From Georgenia ruanii (GTDB lineage Bacteria; Actinomycetota; Actinomycetes; Actinomycetales; Actinomycetaceae): DNA of 64,000 nucleotides. The notes under the pieces are model-generated. The model had not been told where the DNA came from. It ran no database searches and worked only from the letters and a program-made list of their open reading frames with translations. Of the stretch, positions 1-9,033 are shown one piece after another (the first letter of the stretch is position 1; each line of letters opens with the position of its first letter). The translations under genes and the position numbers were made by a program. The DNA lies in assembly GCF_009193175.1 (NCBI RefSeq), contig NZ_VUKE01000021.1:1-64000 (forward strand), read 5' to 3'.

Positions 1-2
1 CC

Positions 3-608
3 ACCGTCACGTACGGCATCCCGGCGACCGTGCTGACCGACAACGGGCTCGTCTACACCACCCGGTCCCTGGGCGCCCGCAACGCCTTCCAGCGCCTGCT
101 CATCGCCCTGGGGGTCCATCAGAAGAACGGCGCCCCGCACCACCCCCAGACCCAGGGCAAGGTCGAACGCTTCCAGCAGACCCTCAAGAAGCACCTCGCC
201 ACCCGCGAGCGTGCCACCACGCTCGAGCAACTGCAGGCCCAGCTCGACGCCTTCGTCGCCTACTACAACCACACCCGCCCCCACCGGGCCCTGGAGCACA
301 CCACCCCCGCGGCCGCCTACGCCGCCACCCCCAGGGCCGTCCCGCTCGGCTCGCCGCACGGACGCGACAACAGAGTCCGCACCGACCGCATCGACGCCTT
401 CGGCAAGGTGACCCTGCGCCACAGCGGGCGCCTCTACAAGATCGGCGTCGGCCGCCCCCACGCCCGCACCGCCGTCGTGATGGTCATCCAGGACCTGCAC
501 ATCACCATCGCCGCGGCCGCCACCGGCGAGATCCTCCGCCAGCTCACCCTCCACACCAGCCGCACCTACCAGCCCCAGACAACGACAAAGCCCGAACCCT
601 CAAACTGA
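3..608 (+). mobile_element. IS481-type transposase, C-terminal part (cut by window edge)
   Basis: This is the C-terminal part of a DDE transposase with an integrase-like catalytic core; the reading frame is open to the left edge, so the N-terminal helix-turn-helix and the first catalytic Asp lie outside the window. Visible are the second Asp in LTDNG and the Glu in the HPQTQGKVERF segment about 40 residues later, then the YYNHTRPHRAL motif typical of IS481/IS3-like enzymes. A C-terminal beta-rich tail follows (RHSGRLYKIGVG), as in actinobacterial IS481 members. The stop codon lies inside a perfect hairpin. Family assignment is by motif reading only; whether the element is intact cannot be judged from here. 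Confidence 0.85.
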
Positions 609-619
609 GGGTTCGGGCT
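589..619 (+). terminator. Hairpin at the 3' end of the transposase gene
   Basis: A perfect 14-bp stem (589-602 with 606-619) has a 3-base loop and overlaps the transposase stop codon. It has no U-tract, which is usual in high-GC genomes, and probably acts as a terminator or shields the transposase gene from readthrough. Confidence 0.6.
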
Positions 620-644
620 GTCGCGGATGTCTTGCGACATCACA
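619..644. repeat. Probable right terminal inverted repeat of the IS element
   Basis: The segment starts TGTCG and ends CATCACA, so read on the minus strand it begins TGTGATGTC, like many IS481 ends with a terminal TGT. It contains the small palindrome GATGTC-TTGC-GACATC (626-641). The left end is outside the window, so the terminal repeat cannot be verified. Confidence 0.45.
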
Positions 645-647
645 ACG

Positions 648-721
<74 letters not shown>

Positions 722-745
722 TTGCCCGCCGAAGCGGACTCCGAA

Positions 746-751
746 AGGTTA
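746..751 (-). promoter_or_regulatory. -10 element for tRNA-Pro
   Basis: TAACCT on the minus strand sits 24 bases upstream of the tRNA 5' end, a normal distance for a short processed leader. No clear -35 was recognised. Confidence 0.4.
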
Positions 752-825
752 CCCCAGCGCACCCGGTGGGACCGAATCCGTCCGCCTGTGACGGTCGCCT
801 CATCCGCCCCGGGAACCCGCAAGAC

Positions 826-1002
826 CTACTTGTCGGCCGCCGTGTCGGCGTCCTCCTCGCCCTCGAAGGTGCTGCTCTCGCCGGCACCGAGGCCGGCGCC
901 CGTCGCCGGGTTCGGCACGCCGCCGTCCTCCTTGACGTGCCGGCCGTGCTTGCGCGGCTCCTCGCCGCCCGGGCGTTGGCCTCGCTGGTCCTGCTCGCTC
1001 AC
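826..1002 (-). CDS. Small acidic/Gly-rich hypothetical protein
   Basis: A 58-residue protein begins with GTG; the start was chosen because AGGAGG stands 8 bases upstream on the mRNA, while longer readings lack a site. The protein (VSEQDQRGQRPGGEEPRK...) is hydrophilic, with basic residues in the first half and an acidic C-terminal tail (FEGEEDADTAADK); no membrane segment, cysteine or known motif is visible. It resembles small disordered proteins often left as conserved hypotheticals in actinobacteria. No function is assigned. Confidence 0.6.
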   Translation of the reverse strand: MSEQDQRGQRPGGEEPRKHGRHVKEDGGVPNPATGAGLGAGESSTFEGEEDADTAADK

Positions 1003-1089
1003 AGTCGCTCCTCCTGGTCGACGAATTCCCAGTCTGGGACCGGCCGCCGGAGGCGGCAACGCCAACCAGCGCAGCGGAACCCGATGTCG

Positions 1090-2280
1090 CTACGCCGGCG
1101 CACCCGCGACCCGCTGCAGCCGCCGCAGCTCCGCCCCTGTCACACCCAGCGCCGCGACCGCCAGCAGCAGCCCGGCGGAGGCCAACCACGGCTCCACCCG
1201 GTAGAGCGCCACCTGGGTGACGAGCAGCGTCACCAGCACCGCCCCACGCAGCCAGCGGAAGGCGCCGTACCGGTCCGTCGGCAGCAGCAGCCACCCGCGC
1301 GCCGCGACGACGAGCGTCAGCGCCGTCGCTCCCAGCACCCCGGCCTCGACCCAGCCCGGCGACGTCTGCCCCTGGGCGCGGTGCACCATGAGCGTGGCCG
1401 GCGCCCCGGCGAGCAGCACGAGGAGCAGCGCGCCGGTCAGCGCCGTCGTCCACCGCCGGCGCACCACGCCGCGCATCAGCGCCCGCAGCCGCTGCCGGGC
1501 GGCGTCGACGGGGTCGAGGACCTCTTCCTCGTCGTCGGGGATGGCGCGCAGGAGCGCGGCCGTCTCCGCCCAGCCGCGCGCGCCCCGCCCGCGCGCGAGC
1601 AGGCCCTCCGCGACGGCGCGGCGCCGCTGGCTCAGCCCGCCGACGAGGCCGGAGACCGCGTGGTCGGCGGCCGCGGCGAGGTGCTCGCGGCGGTGGTGCG
1701 CGCGCCGGCCGTGCAGCACGTCCGCCCAGACCGTGAGCAGCACGAGGGTGACGTACATGATCATCGGCGCGGGCGCGTAGAAGTAGTCGTTGTCCTGGGT
1801 GAGGAACTTGCCCACCTCGTCGATGAACAGGCCGAAGCCGATGCCGCCGATGAACGCCACGAGCGGGCGCACGACCGGCCCGGCGAAGGACAGCGCGAGC
1901 ACGACCGCCACCGCCAGGAGCAGTCCGCCCCACAGCACGTGGGCGACGTGCAGCCCGCCGCCGCCCACCTGCGGGAAACCGGCCAGCTGGAGGAACGCGC
2001 GGGTGACCACCACGGTGAGCACCGCGGTGACCACGAACCCGGTGACGTGCGCCGTCGCCTCGGGGTCCCGCGGCAGCCCCCACCGCAGCAGCCGTCCGGG
2101 GCGCTCGGGCGCGCGCCCCCGCTGCGAGGGGGCGCGCTGTGCGCGATCGTGCTCGCGCCCCCGCTGATCGGGCTCCTGCCCCCGCCGAGCACGCGACTGG
2201 CCCGGCCGCCCGCGCACAGTCCCCTCGGGGGCGGCGGCCACCGGCCGCTCCCCCGCCGCGCGGCGCCGGGGCCTGGGCAT
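1090..2280 (-). CDS. Polytopic membrane protein of unknown function
   Basis: This 396-residue protein has an Arg-rich, low-complexity N-terminal stretch of about 75 residues followed by hydrophobic segments: a group of four in the first half (TGFVVTAVLTVVVTRAFLQL, then LLLAVAVVLALSF, PLVAFIGGIGFGLFIDEVG, MIMYVTLVLLTVWADVL), a charged cytosolic loop containing IPDDEEEVLDP, and three or four more at the C terminus. The conserved FGLFIDEVGKF patch in the third helix would be the place to look for function. Its ATG overlaps the der stop codon by one base (TGATG), so it is probably translated by coupling to der. I do not recognise the family. Confidence 0.75.
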   Translation of the reverse strand: MPRPRRRAAGERPVAAAPEGTVRGRPGQSRARRGQEPDQRGREHDRAQRAPSQRGRAPERPGRLLRWGLPRDPEATAHVTGFVVTAVLTVVVTRAFLQLAGFPQVGGGGLHVAHVLWGGLLLAVAVVLALSFAGPVVRPLVAFIGGIGFGLFIDEVGKFLTQDNDYFYAPAPMIMYVTLVLLTVWADVLHGRRAHHRREHLAAAADHAVSGLVGGLSQRRRAVAEGLLARGRGARGWAETAALLRAIPDDEEEVLDPVDAARQRLRALMRGVVRRRWTTALTGALLLVLLAGAPATLMVHRAQGQTSPGWVEAGVLGATALTLVVAARGWLLLPTDRYGAFRWLRGAVLVTLLVTQVALYRVEPWLASAGLLLAVAALGVTGAELRRLQRVAGAPA

Positions 2281-3815
2281 CAGCGCCGCCGCTTCTCCCG
2301 CACCCGCACGCTGATCTCGATCGGGGAGCCGGCGAACCCGAAGCTCTGCCGCAGCCGGTTCTCGATGAACCGCCGGTACCCCGCCTCGATGAACCCGGTG
2401 GCGAAGATGACGAACCGCGGCGGGCGGTTGGAGACCTGGGTGGCGAAGAGGATGCGCGGCTGCTTCCCGCCGCGCACCGGGTGGGGGTGGGCCGCCGTCA
2501 GCTCGCCCAGGAAGGCGTTGAGCCGCCCGGTGGGGATGCGGGTGTCCCACGAGTCCAGCGCCGTCTCCAGCGCCCGGACCAGCCGGTTGGTGTGCCAGCC
2601 GGTCTTGGCCGAGAAGTTGACCCGCGGCGCCCACTGCACCTGGACCAGGTCCAGCTCGATCTCGCGCTCGAGGAAGGGCCGGCGGTCCTCGTCCATGAGG
2701 TCCCACTTGTTGTAGGCGATGATCAGCGCCCGGCCGGAGTCGATGACCTGCTGGACGACCCGGGTGTCCTGCTCGGTCATCGGCACCGAGGCGTCGACGA
2801 GGACGACGGCGACCTCGGCCTTCTCCAGCGCGGCCTGGGTGCGCAACGAGGCGTAGAAGTCCGCCCCGGAGGTCTGGTGCACCCGGCGGCGGATCCCGGC
2901 GGTGTCGACGAACCACCACGGCTTGCCGCCGAGCTCGATGAGCTCGTCGACCGGGTCGCGGGTGGTCCCGGCAGTCTCGTGCACGACGACGCGCTCGGTC
3001 CCGGCGAGCATGTTGAGCAGCGAGGACTTGCCCACGTTGGGCCGGCCGACCAGCGCCACCCGGCGCGGCCCGCCCTCGGGGAGCTTGCCGGCGACGGCGG
3101 AGACCTCGGGCAGCACGGCCATGGCGGCGTCGAGCACGTCGCCCGAGCCGCGCCCGTGCAGCGCGGAGACCGGGTAGGGCTCGCCCAGGCCCAGCGACCA
3201 CAGCATGGCCGCGTCGGCCTCCTGCATCGGGGAGTCGACCTTGTTCGCCACCAGCACCACCGGCTTGCCCGAGCGGCGCAGCAGGCGCACCACGCGCTCG
3301 TCGGTGTCGGTGGGCCCGACGGTGGCGTCGACGACGAACATCACCGCGTCGGCGAGCTCGACGGCCGCCTCGGCCTGCTCGGCCACCCGGGCGTCGATGC
3401 CGGCGACGTCGACCTCCCAGCCGCCGGTGTCGACGAGGGTGAAGTGGCGCCCGGCCCACTCCGCCGGGTAGCTGACCCGGTCGCGGGTGACGCCGGGGGT
3501 GTCCTGGACGACGGCCTCGCGCCGGCCGAGGATGCGGTTGACCAGGGTCGACTTGCCCACGTTGGGCCGGCCGACGACGGCGAGGACGGGCAGCCCGGCC
3601 CGCCCCCCCGGCGCCTCGGCAACCTCGGCGCCCTCGAGGACGGCGAGGTCCTCCTCCTCCAGGACGTAGTCGGCCAGGCCGGCACGCAGCGCCTCGGCGC
3701 GGCGGTTCTCCTCGGCCTCCTCCGCGGCGATCTGCTCGGCGGTGCGCAGGTCCTCCGCCTCGGCGGGGTCGGCCAGGTGCGGCTCGCGCGCGGGATCGGT
3801 GCTCATAAGTCTCAT
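2280..3815 (-). CDS. der: GTPase Der (EngA), ribosome assembly
   Basis: Der is an essential tandem-domain GTPase acting in 50S subunit maturation. The 511-residue protein shows two P-loops, GRPNVGKS at about residues 82-89 and 257-264, with DTPG/DTGG and NKVD in the first domain and ETAG/DTAG and NKWD in the second, then a C-terminal KH-like domain. An acidic N-terminal extension of about 75 residues, not found in E. coli Der, is common in actinobacteria. The ATG at 3815 overlaps the plsC stop (ATGA); an alternative ATG nine bases downstream (3806) is possible. It belongs to the operon cmk-plsC-der-membrane protein. Confidence 0.95.
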   Translation of the reverse strand: MRLMSTDPAREPHLADPAEAEDLRTAEQIAAEEAEENRRAEALRAGLADYVLEEEDLAVLEGAEVAEAPGGRAGLPVLAVVGRPNVGKSTLVNRILGRREAVVQDTPGVTRDRVSYPAEWAGRHFTLVDTGGWEVDVAGIDARVAEQAEAAVELADAVMFVVDATVGPTDTDERVVRLLRRSGKPVVLVANKVDSPMQEADAAMLWSLGLGEPYPVSALHGRGSGDVLDAAMAVLPEVSAVAGKLPEGGPRRVALVGRPNVGKSSLLNMLAGTERVVVHETAGTTRDPVDELIELGGKPWWFVDTAGIRRRVHQTSGADFYASLRTQAALEKAEVAVVLVDASVPMTEQDTRVVQQVIDSGRALIIAYNKWDLMDEDRRPFLEREIELDLVQVQWAPRVNFSAKTGWHTNRLVRALETALDSWDTRIPTGRLNAFLGELTAAHPHPVRGGKQPRILFATQVSNRPPRFVIFATGFIEAGYRRFIENRLRQSFGFAGSPIEISVRVREKRRR

Positions 3816-4552
3816 TCTTCCTTGTCGGTGGCCGTGGGGCCGACCGGGTCCTGGGCGGAGGCCGGCAGCGACACCCCGGTGAGGGCGACGGCGGCGGCGA
3901 CGTGGGCCGCGAGCCCGGCGCCGATGCCGTCCATGGCGCGGGCCAGGCGCTCGCGCCGGCTGGCGCCGTCGGGCAGCGCGAGGTCGAGCGGCTTGCCGAG
4001 GACGACGTGGAGCTTCGCGCGCGGCGGGGGGACGTAGCCGCGCCGGTCGCCGGTGCGGCGGGTGCCCAGGACCGCGGCGGGCACGACCGGGGCGCCGGAG
4101 TTGACCGCGAGCCAGGCGACGCCGGCGCGGACCTCGGCGACGTCGCCGCGCCCGCGGGTGCCCTCGGGGAAGATGCCGACGACGCGGCCCTCGTCGAGCA
4201 GCGCCCTGCCAACGGCCAGCGCGGCCCGGCCCGAGGCGCGGTCCACCGGGATCTGCCCGGCCCAGGTCATGAGGAAGCCGATCGTGGAGTCGAAGAACTC
4301 CTGCTTGACGAGCACGTGGGAGCCGCGCGGCAGGGCGCCGTGCAGCACCGGCCCGTCGACGATGCCGGTGTGGTTGGAGGCGATGATCACCGGGCCGGTG
4401 GCCGGGACGTTCTCGGCGCCGTGCACGGTGGTGTTCCACCAGACGTGGTCGAGCACCCAGCCGACGCGCCGGGACCACGTCGGCCCCCAGCGGTAGATGT
4501 CCTCCGGGCGCACCCGCTGCCCGCGGGTCGCGCCCGCGGCGTCCGCGCCCAT
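3812..4552 (-). CDS. plsC: 1-acyl-sn-glycerol-3-phosphate acyltransferase (PlsC family)
   Basis: A 246-residue PlsC-type acyltransferase that would esterify lysophosphatidate or a related acceptor at the membrane. The HX4D catalytic motif (NHTGIVD, His61-Asp66) and the glycerol-phosphate binding FPEGTR motif (residues 128-133) are both intact, followed by VVPAAVLGT. It starts by one-base overlap with the cmk stop and ends by overlap with der, so translation is coupled along the operon. The cmk-plsC-der order is common in actinobacteria. The exact acyl acceptor cannot be told from sequence. Confidence 0.9.
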   Translation of the reverse strand: MGADAAGATRGQRVRPEDIYRWGPTWSRRVGWVLDHVWWNTTVHGAENVPATGPVIIASNHTGIVDGPVLHGALPRGSHVLVKQEFFDSTIGFLMTWAGQIPVDRASGRAALAVGRALLDEGRVVGIFPEGTRGRGDVAEVRAGVAWLAVNSGAPVVPAAVLGTRRTGDRRGYVPPPRAKLHVVLGKPLDLALPDGASRRERLARAMDGIGAGLAAHVAAAVALTGVSLPASAQDPVGPTATDKEE

Positions 4553-5286
4553 CAGCGCGCCCCGCTCACCGCGCGGACGACGCCGAGCACCGCGCGGAAG
4601 GTGCCCTCGACGTCGAACGCCGAGGTGTCCACGGTGGTGACGCCGTCGGCGGCGGTCATGAAGGTCGAGACGGTGGAGTCCTGCGCGTCGCGGCGCACCA
4701 CCTCGTCGCGGGTGGCGGCGATGGCGGCGGCGTCGGCGCTGCCGTGGCGCTCCCGGGCGCGGCGGGCCAGGCGGGCGGCCTCGTCGGCGGTGAGGAGGAT
4801 GCGCACGTCGGCGTCGGGGGCGACGACGGTGGTGATGTCGCGGCCCTCGGCGACGATGCCGCGCCCGGCCGAGCGGGCGCCCGGGGCGCCGGACGCCTCG
4901 GCGTCGATCTCGGCGCGCTGGCGGCGGCACAGCTCGGCGCGCACGGCGAGGTTGGTGGCGACGGTGGACACGACGGCGGTCAGCGCCGCCTCCCGGATGG
5001 CGGCGGTGATGTCGGTCCCGGCGCACACCACCCGCGGGTCGGCGGGGTCGGTGACCATCTGCAGCGGCATGGCCTCGACGGCGGCGGCGACCCGGTCGGT
5101 GTCGCTCAGGTCGACGCCCTCGTGCTGGCACCACCAGGTGGCGGCGCGATACATGGCCCCGGTGTCCAGGTAGGCCAGCTCGAGCTCGGCGGCCAGGCGC
5201 TTGGAGACGGTGGACTTGCCGGTCCCCGAGGGCCCGTCGATCGCCACCACGAGCCCGCGCCCGTCGGGCCTGCCTGCCTGCTCCAC
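4552..5286 (-). CDS. cmk: Cytidylate kinase
   Basis: Cmk phosphorylates CMP and dCMP with ATP to feed the CTP/dCTP pools. The 244-residue protein has the P-loop GPSGTGKS (about 18-25), the conserved LDTGAMYRA motif, and the EGRDI(T)T nucleotide-binding segment near residue 145, as in bacterial cytidylate kinases of this length. The GTG start has GAGGAGG nine bases upstream. It is the first gene of the cmk-plsC-der set and lies downstream of tyrA on the same strand, about 160 bases away. Confidence 0.95.
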   Translation of the reverse strand: MEQAGRPDGRGLVVAIDGPSGTGKSTVSKRLAAELELAYLDTGAMYRAATWWCQHEGVDLSDTDRVAAAVEAMPLQMVTDPADPRVVCAGTDITAAIREAALTAVVSTVATNLAVRAELCRRQRAEIDAEASGAPGARSAGRGIVAEGRDITTVVAPDADVRILLTADEAARLARRARERHGSADAAAIAATRDEVVRRDAQDSTVSTFMTAADGVTTVDTSAFDVEGTFRAVLGVVRAVSGAR

Positions 5287-5408
5287 CGTGTCCTCCTCAG
5301 AAAGTGTGATGAGACGTCGCCCGGTGCGCGCGACGTCGATGAGCGCGTGAGGCGTCAGCTCCTGCGCGCGCCGTGGATTCGTGCCCGGCCCGCTGACCTC
5401 CCGCCGGC

Positions 5409-5444
5409 GGTGGCGCGCTCGCGGGCGGTGGCGCGCTCGCGCGG
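5409..5444. repeat. Two tandem 18-bp repeats between tyrA and cmk
   Basis: GGTGGCGCGCTCGCG plus three bases occurs twice in direct succession (5409-5426 and 5427-5444). The spacer carries no gene. It is one of several short intergenic tandem repeats in this window. Confidence 0.7.
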
Positions 5445-5446
5445 CC

Positions 5447-6589
5447 TCAAGCCTCGGCCCGCCCGCCGGCCACCAGGCGCCAGCCGCGCCGGTCGAGCTC
5501 GGCCTCCAGCCGGGTCGCGGCGGCGGGGTCGACGGACAGGATCGCCAGGCCCACCGGCTGCCCGGCGGAGTGCTCCAGGTGCAGGTCCTCGATGTTGACC
5601 CCGGCCTCGCCCACCTCGCCGAAGAGCCGGCCGAGCTCGCCGGGCTGGTCGGGCACGAGCACGCTGACCTCGGCGTAGCGCCGGGGCGCCCCGCCGTGCT
5701 TGCCGGGGATGCGCGCGACGCCGGTGTTGCCGGCCGCGACGACCCGGGCGAGCGGCCCGGCCGCCCCCTCGGTGAGCGGCCCGTCCGCGGCGGCCCGCCG
5801 CAGGGCGGCCAGGGCGGTGTCGACGTCGTCGCGCAGCGCCTGCAGCGCCCGGGCCACCGGCCCGGCGTTGCCCACGAGGATCGCGGCCCACAGCTGCGGG
5901 TCGGAGGCGGCGATGCGGGTGACGTCGCGCAGCCCCTGCCCGGCCAGGCCCAGTGCCGTCTCCGGGGCCTCGCGCAGCCGCGCGGCCACCATCGAGGCGG
6001 CGAGCTGGGGCAGGTGGGAGACGAGGGCCACGGCGTCGTCGTGCTCCTGGGCGCCGAGGGTGGTGGGGGCGGCGCCGACGTCGACGGCGAGCGAGCGCAC
6101 CGTCAGGACGGCGTCCGGCGTCGAGCGCGGGCCCGGGACGATCACCCAGGGGCGGCCGACGAACAGGTCGGCGTCCGCGGCGGCGGCGCCGGACCGCTCG
6201 CGGCCGGCCATCGGGTGGGAGCCGACGTACCGGGCGGCGTCGTCCCCGCCGTGGCGCTCGACGTAGGCGGCCACCCGGGCCTTGACCGAGGCGACGTCGG
6301 TGACGACGGCGCCGGGGTGGGCGCGCAGCTGGGCCAGCACGGTGGGGCCGGCGACGTCGGGCGGGGTCGCGACGACGACGAGGCGGGGCGCCGGGCTCTC
6401 CGCGGTGACCGGGCGCCCGGCGCCTATGTCGCGGCCGAGGGCGACGGCCGACGGCGAGACGTCCTCGAGCTGGACGTCGACGCCGGCGGCGCTCAGCGCC
6501 AGGCCGAGGCTCGCGCCGAGGAGCCCGGTGCCGACCACCCGGACCGGGCCGACCGTGGCCACGGCGGGGCGAGGCATGTTCTCGGGCAC
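5447..6589 (-). CDS. tyrA: Prephenate dehydrogenase with ACT domain
   Basis: TyrA oxidatively decarboxylates prephenate to 4-hydroxyphenylpyruvate with NAD(P)+ in tyrosine synthesis. The 380-residue protein begins with a Rossmann motif (VVGTGLLGASLGLAL, about 18-32), carries the HPMAG substrate-site motif near residue 126 and SHLPQL near 191, and ends with an ACT-like domain from about residue 307 (EVSVLVPDQPGELGRLF) that would sense tyrosine. The GTG start is six bases after a TAGTCT hexamer and has no ribosome-binding site, so the mRNA is probably leaderless. In related genomes tyrA sits next to cmk, as here. Confidence 0.93.
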   Translation of the reverse strand: MPENMPRPAVATVGPVRVVGTGLLGASLGLALSAAGVDVQLEDVSPSAVALGRDIGAGRPVTAESPAPRLVVVATPPDVAGPTVLAQLRAHPGAVVTDVASVKARVAAYVERHGGDDAARYVGSHPMAGRERSGAAAADADLFVGRPWVIVPGPRSTPDAVLTVRSLAVDVGAAPTTLGAQEHDDAVALVSHLPQLAASMVAARLREAPETALGLAGQGLRDVTRIAASDPQLWAAILVGNAGPVARALQALRDDVDTALAALRRAAADGPLTEGAAGPLARVVAAGNTGVARIPGKHGGAPRRYAEVSVLVPDQPGELGRLFGEVGEAGVNIEDLHLEHSAGQPVGLAILSVDPAAATRLEAELDRRGWRLVAGGRAEA

Positions 6590-6595
6590 CCGGGC

Positions 6596-6601
6596 AGACT
6601 A
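6596..6601 (-). promoter_or_regulatory. -10 element of tyrA, leaderless start
   Basis: TAGTCT on the minus strand ends six bases before the tyrA GTG (6589), placing the predicted transcription start on or next to the start codon. Confidence 0.55.
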
Positions 6602-6728
6602 CCGCCCGGCGCCCTCGCGCCTTGCCCGGGGGTGGCGTCGCGGCGCGTGACGTGCCCCGCACCCCCATCCCCCGGGAGGAGATGTCGCCTCGGGCCTCAG
6701 GGGCTCAGGGGCTCAGGCGCTGAGGGGC

Positions 6729-7481
6729 TCAGAGGCCGACCTCGCGCATGAGCTGGCCGAGCTCGGCGCCCGCGATCACCCGGGTGCGGCCGGGCTTGAG
6801 GGTGCCGAGCCGGACCGGCCCGATGCGGGTGCGCACCAGCCGCGTGACCGGGTGGCCGACGGCGTCCATGAGCCGGCGCACGATCCGGTTGCGCCCCTCG
6901 TGCAGCACGACCTCCACCAGCGAGGCGTCCGCCGTCGTCTCCTTGACCGTGAAGGAGTCCACCCGGACCGGCCCGTCGTCGAGCTCGACGCCCTGCTTGA
7001 GCTTCTGCCCCAGCGACCGCGGCACGCGGCCCTCGACGGTGGCCAGGTAGGTCTTGAGCACCTCGTAGGAGGGGTGCGCGAGACGGTGGGCCAGCTCGCC
7101 GTCGTTCGTCAGCAGGATCAGGCCCTCGGTGTCGGCGTCGAGGCGCCCGACGTGGAAGAGCCGCTCGGGCCGGTCGGCGACGAACTGGGCCAGGCTGGGG
7201 CGGCCGCGGTCGTCGTCCATGGTGGAGACCACGCCGCGGGGCTTGTTGAGCGCGAGGGTGACGATGGAGTCGTCGAGCTGCACGCGCAGCCCGTCGACGT
7301 GGATGACGGCGCGGGTCGGGTCGACCCGCACGCCCAGCTCGCGCACCACCTGCCCGTCCACGGTCACCCGCCCGGCGGCGATGATCTCCTCGCAGGCCCG
7401 CCGCGATCCCAGGCCGGCCCCGGCGAGCACCTTCTGCAGTCGCACGCCGCTCGGGTCGTGCACGTCCGTGTCGTTGTTCAT
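6729..7481 (-). CDS. rluB: 23S rRNA pseudouridine synthase (RluB/RsuA family)
   Basis: This 250-residue enzyme of the RsuA/RluB family isomerises a uridine of large-subunit rRNA. An S4 RNA-binding domain occupies roughly residues 12-65, and the catalytic motif GRLDADTEGLILLTN follows with the nucleophilic Asp at about 115. The C-terminal part contains RNRIVRRLMDAVGHPVTRLVR, the usual family ending. Its ATG overlaps the scpB stop (ATGA), and the scpA-scpB-rluB order is widely conserved. The precise rRNA position (RluB versus RluE or RsuA type) is inferred from gene context. Confidence 0.9.
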   Translation of the reverse strand: MNNDTDVHDPSGVRLQKVLAGAGLGSRRACEEIIAAGRVTVDGQVVRELGVRVDPTRAVIHVDGLRVQLDDSIVTLALNKPRGVVSTMDDDRGRPSLAQFVADRPERLFHVGRLDADTEGLILLTNDGELAHRLAHPSYEVLKTYLATVEGRVPRSLGQKLKQGVELDDGPVRVDSFTVKETTADASLVEVVLHEGRNRIVRRLMDAVGHPVTRLVRTRIGPVRLGTLKPGRTRVIAGAELGQLMREVGL

Positions 7482-8080
7482 CGCATCTCTCCGTCGACGT
7501 CGTCCAGCGCGTCCACCTCCGGCAGGTAGGGCGCCAGCGGGGGCAGGTCTGCCAGGGAGTCCAGGCCCATCCGCTCCAGGAAGTACGAGGACGTGCGATA
7601 CAGCATCGCACCGCCCTCGGGGTCGTGGCCCGCCTCCTCCACCAGGCCCCGGGCCACCAGGGTGCGCACGACGCCGTCGACGTTGACCCCGCGGATGGCG
7701 GCGATGCGTCCGCGGGAGACGGGCTGGCGGTAGGCGATGACGGCGAGGGTCTCCAGGGAGGCCTGGGTGAGGCGGGCGGTCTGCCCGTCGAGCACGAAGC
7801 GGCCGACGACGTCGGCGTGGGCGGGGCTGGAGTAGACCCGCCAGCCGCCGCTGACCTGGCGCAGCTCGAAGCCGCGGGCCCGGGCGCCGCGCTCGCCGCG
7901 ATACTCCGCGGCCAGCTCCTCGAGCAGCTCGACGACCTGCCCGGTGGGCAGCCCCAGGATCGAGGCGAGCTGGGCGGCCGGGACCGGCTCGTCGACCACC
8001 ATGAGGACCGCCTCGAGGGCGGCCAGGTGGGTCTCGGGCAGGGCGTCGTCGGGGACGGGCTCGTATTCGGTGTCGCTCAT
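7478..8080 (-). CDS. scpB: Segregation and condensation protein B
   Basis: ScpB is the winged-helix dimer that, with ScpA, closes the SMC ring and compacts the chromosome. The 200-residue protein has two predicted winged-helix modules; recognisable segments are HLAALEAVLMV, GGWRVYSS, LTQASLETLAVIAYRQPVSRGRIAAIRGVNVDGVVRTL and the closing YRTSSYFLERMGLDSLADLPPL. The ATG at 8080 overlaps the scpA stop and its own stop overlaps rluB, so the three genes are translationally coupled. Confidence 0.95.
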   Translation of the reverse strand: MSDTEYEPVPDDALPETHLAALEAVLMVVDEPVPAAQLASILGLPTGQVVELLEELAAEYRGERGARARGFELRQVSGGWRVYSSPAHADVVGRFVLDGQTARLTQASLETLAVIAYRQPVSRGRIAAIRGVNVDGVVRTLVARGLVEEAGHDPEGGAMLYRTSSYFLERMGLDSLADLPPLAPYLPEVDALDDVDGEMR

Positions 8081-9033
8081 GCGGGGTCCTCGGCGGGCTC
8101 GGTGGGGGCGAACGGCGCGGCGACGGTGGTGGCCGGGGCGATGGCGGGCGCCGGGGCGGCGGCGTCGGCCGGGGCGGCAGCGGCCCTGGCGCCGGCGTCG
8201 GCCGGGGCTGCGTCGTCGTCGTACTCGTCCCCCACGGCCACCTCGCCCTCCTCGGCGCCCGACCAGCGGATGGTCAGCTCCCCCAGCGGCTCGGGCTGGT
8301 CGAAGGAGACCGCCCGCTCGCGGAACAGCTCCAGCAGCGCCAGGAAGCGCGCGACCACCACCGCGGTGGACGTCGCGTCGGCGGTGAGCGCGCGGAAGGT
8401 GCTGGCGCGCAGCCGGCGCAGCCGCTCGACGAGGACCGCGGCCTGCTCGCGCACCGGCACGACCGGGTCGTGCACGTGGGCGATGTCGACCTGGGGCGCG
8501 CCGGGCTTGGGCGCGAGGGCGCCGGCGGCCAGCCTGGCGAGCTCGTCGGGCCCGACCTGCATGACGAGCTCGGGCAGCAGCGCCGCCAGGTGGGGTTCGA
8601 GCGGCACGCTGCGCGGGTAGCTCTTGCCCTGCGCGGCCCACCGTTCCTCGAGGTGCTCGGCGACCTCCTTGTAGGCCCGGTACTGCAGCAGCCGGGCGAA
8701 GAGCAGGTCGCGGGCCTCGAGCAGCTCGAGGTCGTCCTCGTCGTCGACCGTGCCGCGCGGCAGCAGGCGGGCGGCCTTGAGGTCGAGCAGGGTCGCAGCG
8801 ATGACGAGGAACTCGCTCGCCTGCCCCAGGTCCCACTCGCTCTGGGCGGAGATGTGGGCGATGAACTCGTCGGTCACCTGCGCCAGCGCCACCTCGGTGA
8901 TGTCGAGGCGGTGCTTGGCGATGAGGGAGAGCAGGAGGTCGAACGGTCCGGAGAAGTTCTCCAGCTGGAGCTCGAAGGCGCGGGCACCGGTGGGGGCGGG
9001 CGCCGTCGTCGTCGCGTCAGGCCGCGTCGCCAC
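8077..9033 (-). CDS. scpA: Segregation and condensation protein A (kleisin)
   Basis: ScpA is the kleisin that bridges the two SMC heads. The N-terminal FELQLENFSGPFDLLLSLIAKHRLDITEVALAQVTDEF is the family hallmark, followed by the FLVIAATLLDLKAARLLP segment and a C-terminal winged helix. At 318 residues it is longer than average because of an Ala/Asp-rich C-terminal tail of about 50 residues (DEYDDDAAPADAGARAAAA...), probably disordered. The GTG start lies 17 bases inside the 3' end of the upstream ParA gene. Confidence 0.94.
   Translation of the reverse strand: MATRPDATTTAPAPTGARAFELQLENFSGPFDLLLSLIAKHRLDITEVALAQVTDEFIAHISAQSEWDLGQASEFLVIAATLLDLKAARLLPRGTVDDEDDLELLEARDLLFARLLQYRAYKEVAEHLEERWAAQGKSYPRSVPLEPHLAALLPELVMQVGPDELARLAAGALAPKPGAPQVDIAHVHDPVVPVREQAAVLVERLRRLRASTFRALTADATSTAVVVARFLALLELFRERAVSFDQPEPLGELTIRWSGAEEGEVAVGDEYDDDAAPADAGARAAAAPADAAAPAPAIAPATTVAAPFAPTEPAEDPA

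Noticed and set aside
1090-4212. A very long minus-strand open frame of about 1040 codons
   Set aside because: Only its last 397 codons are a real gene; the rest runs antisense-like in a second frame over der and plsC, whose protein motifs are unmistakable in their own frames.
6690-6728. GGGGCTCA octamer repeats after rluB as a terminator
   Set aside because: Several short stems are possible but none is longer than about five to six pairs, so I would not call a terminator.
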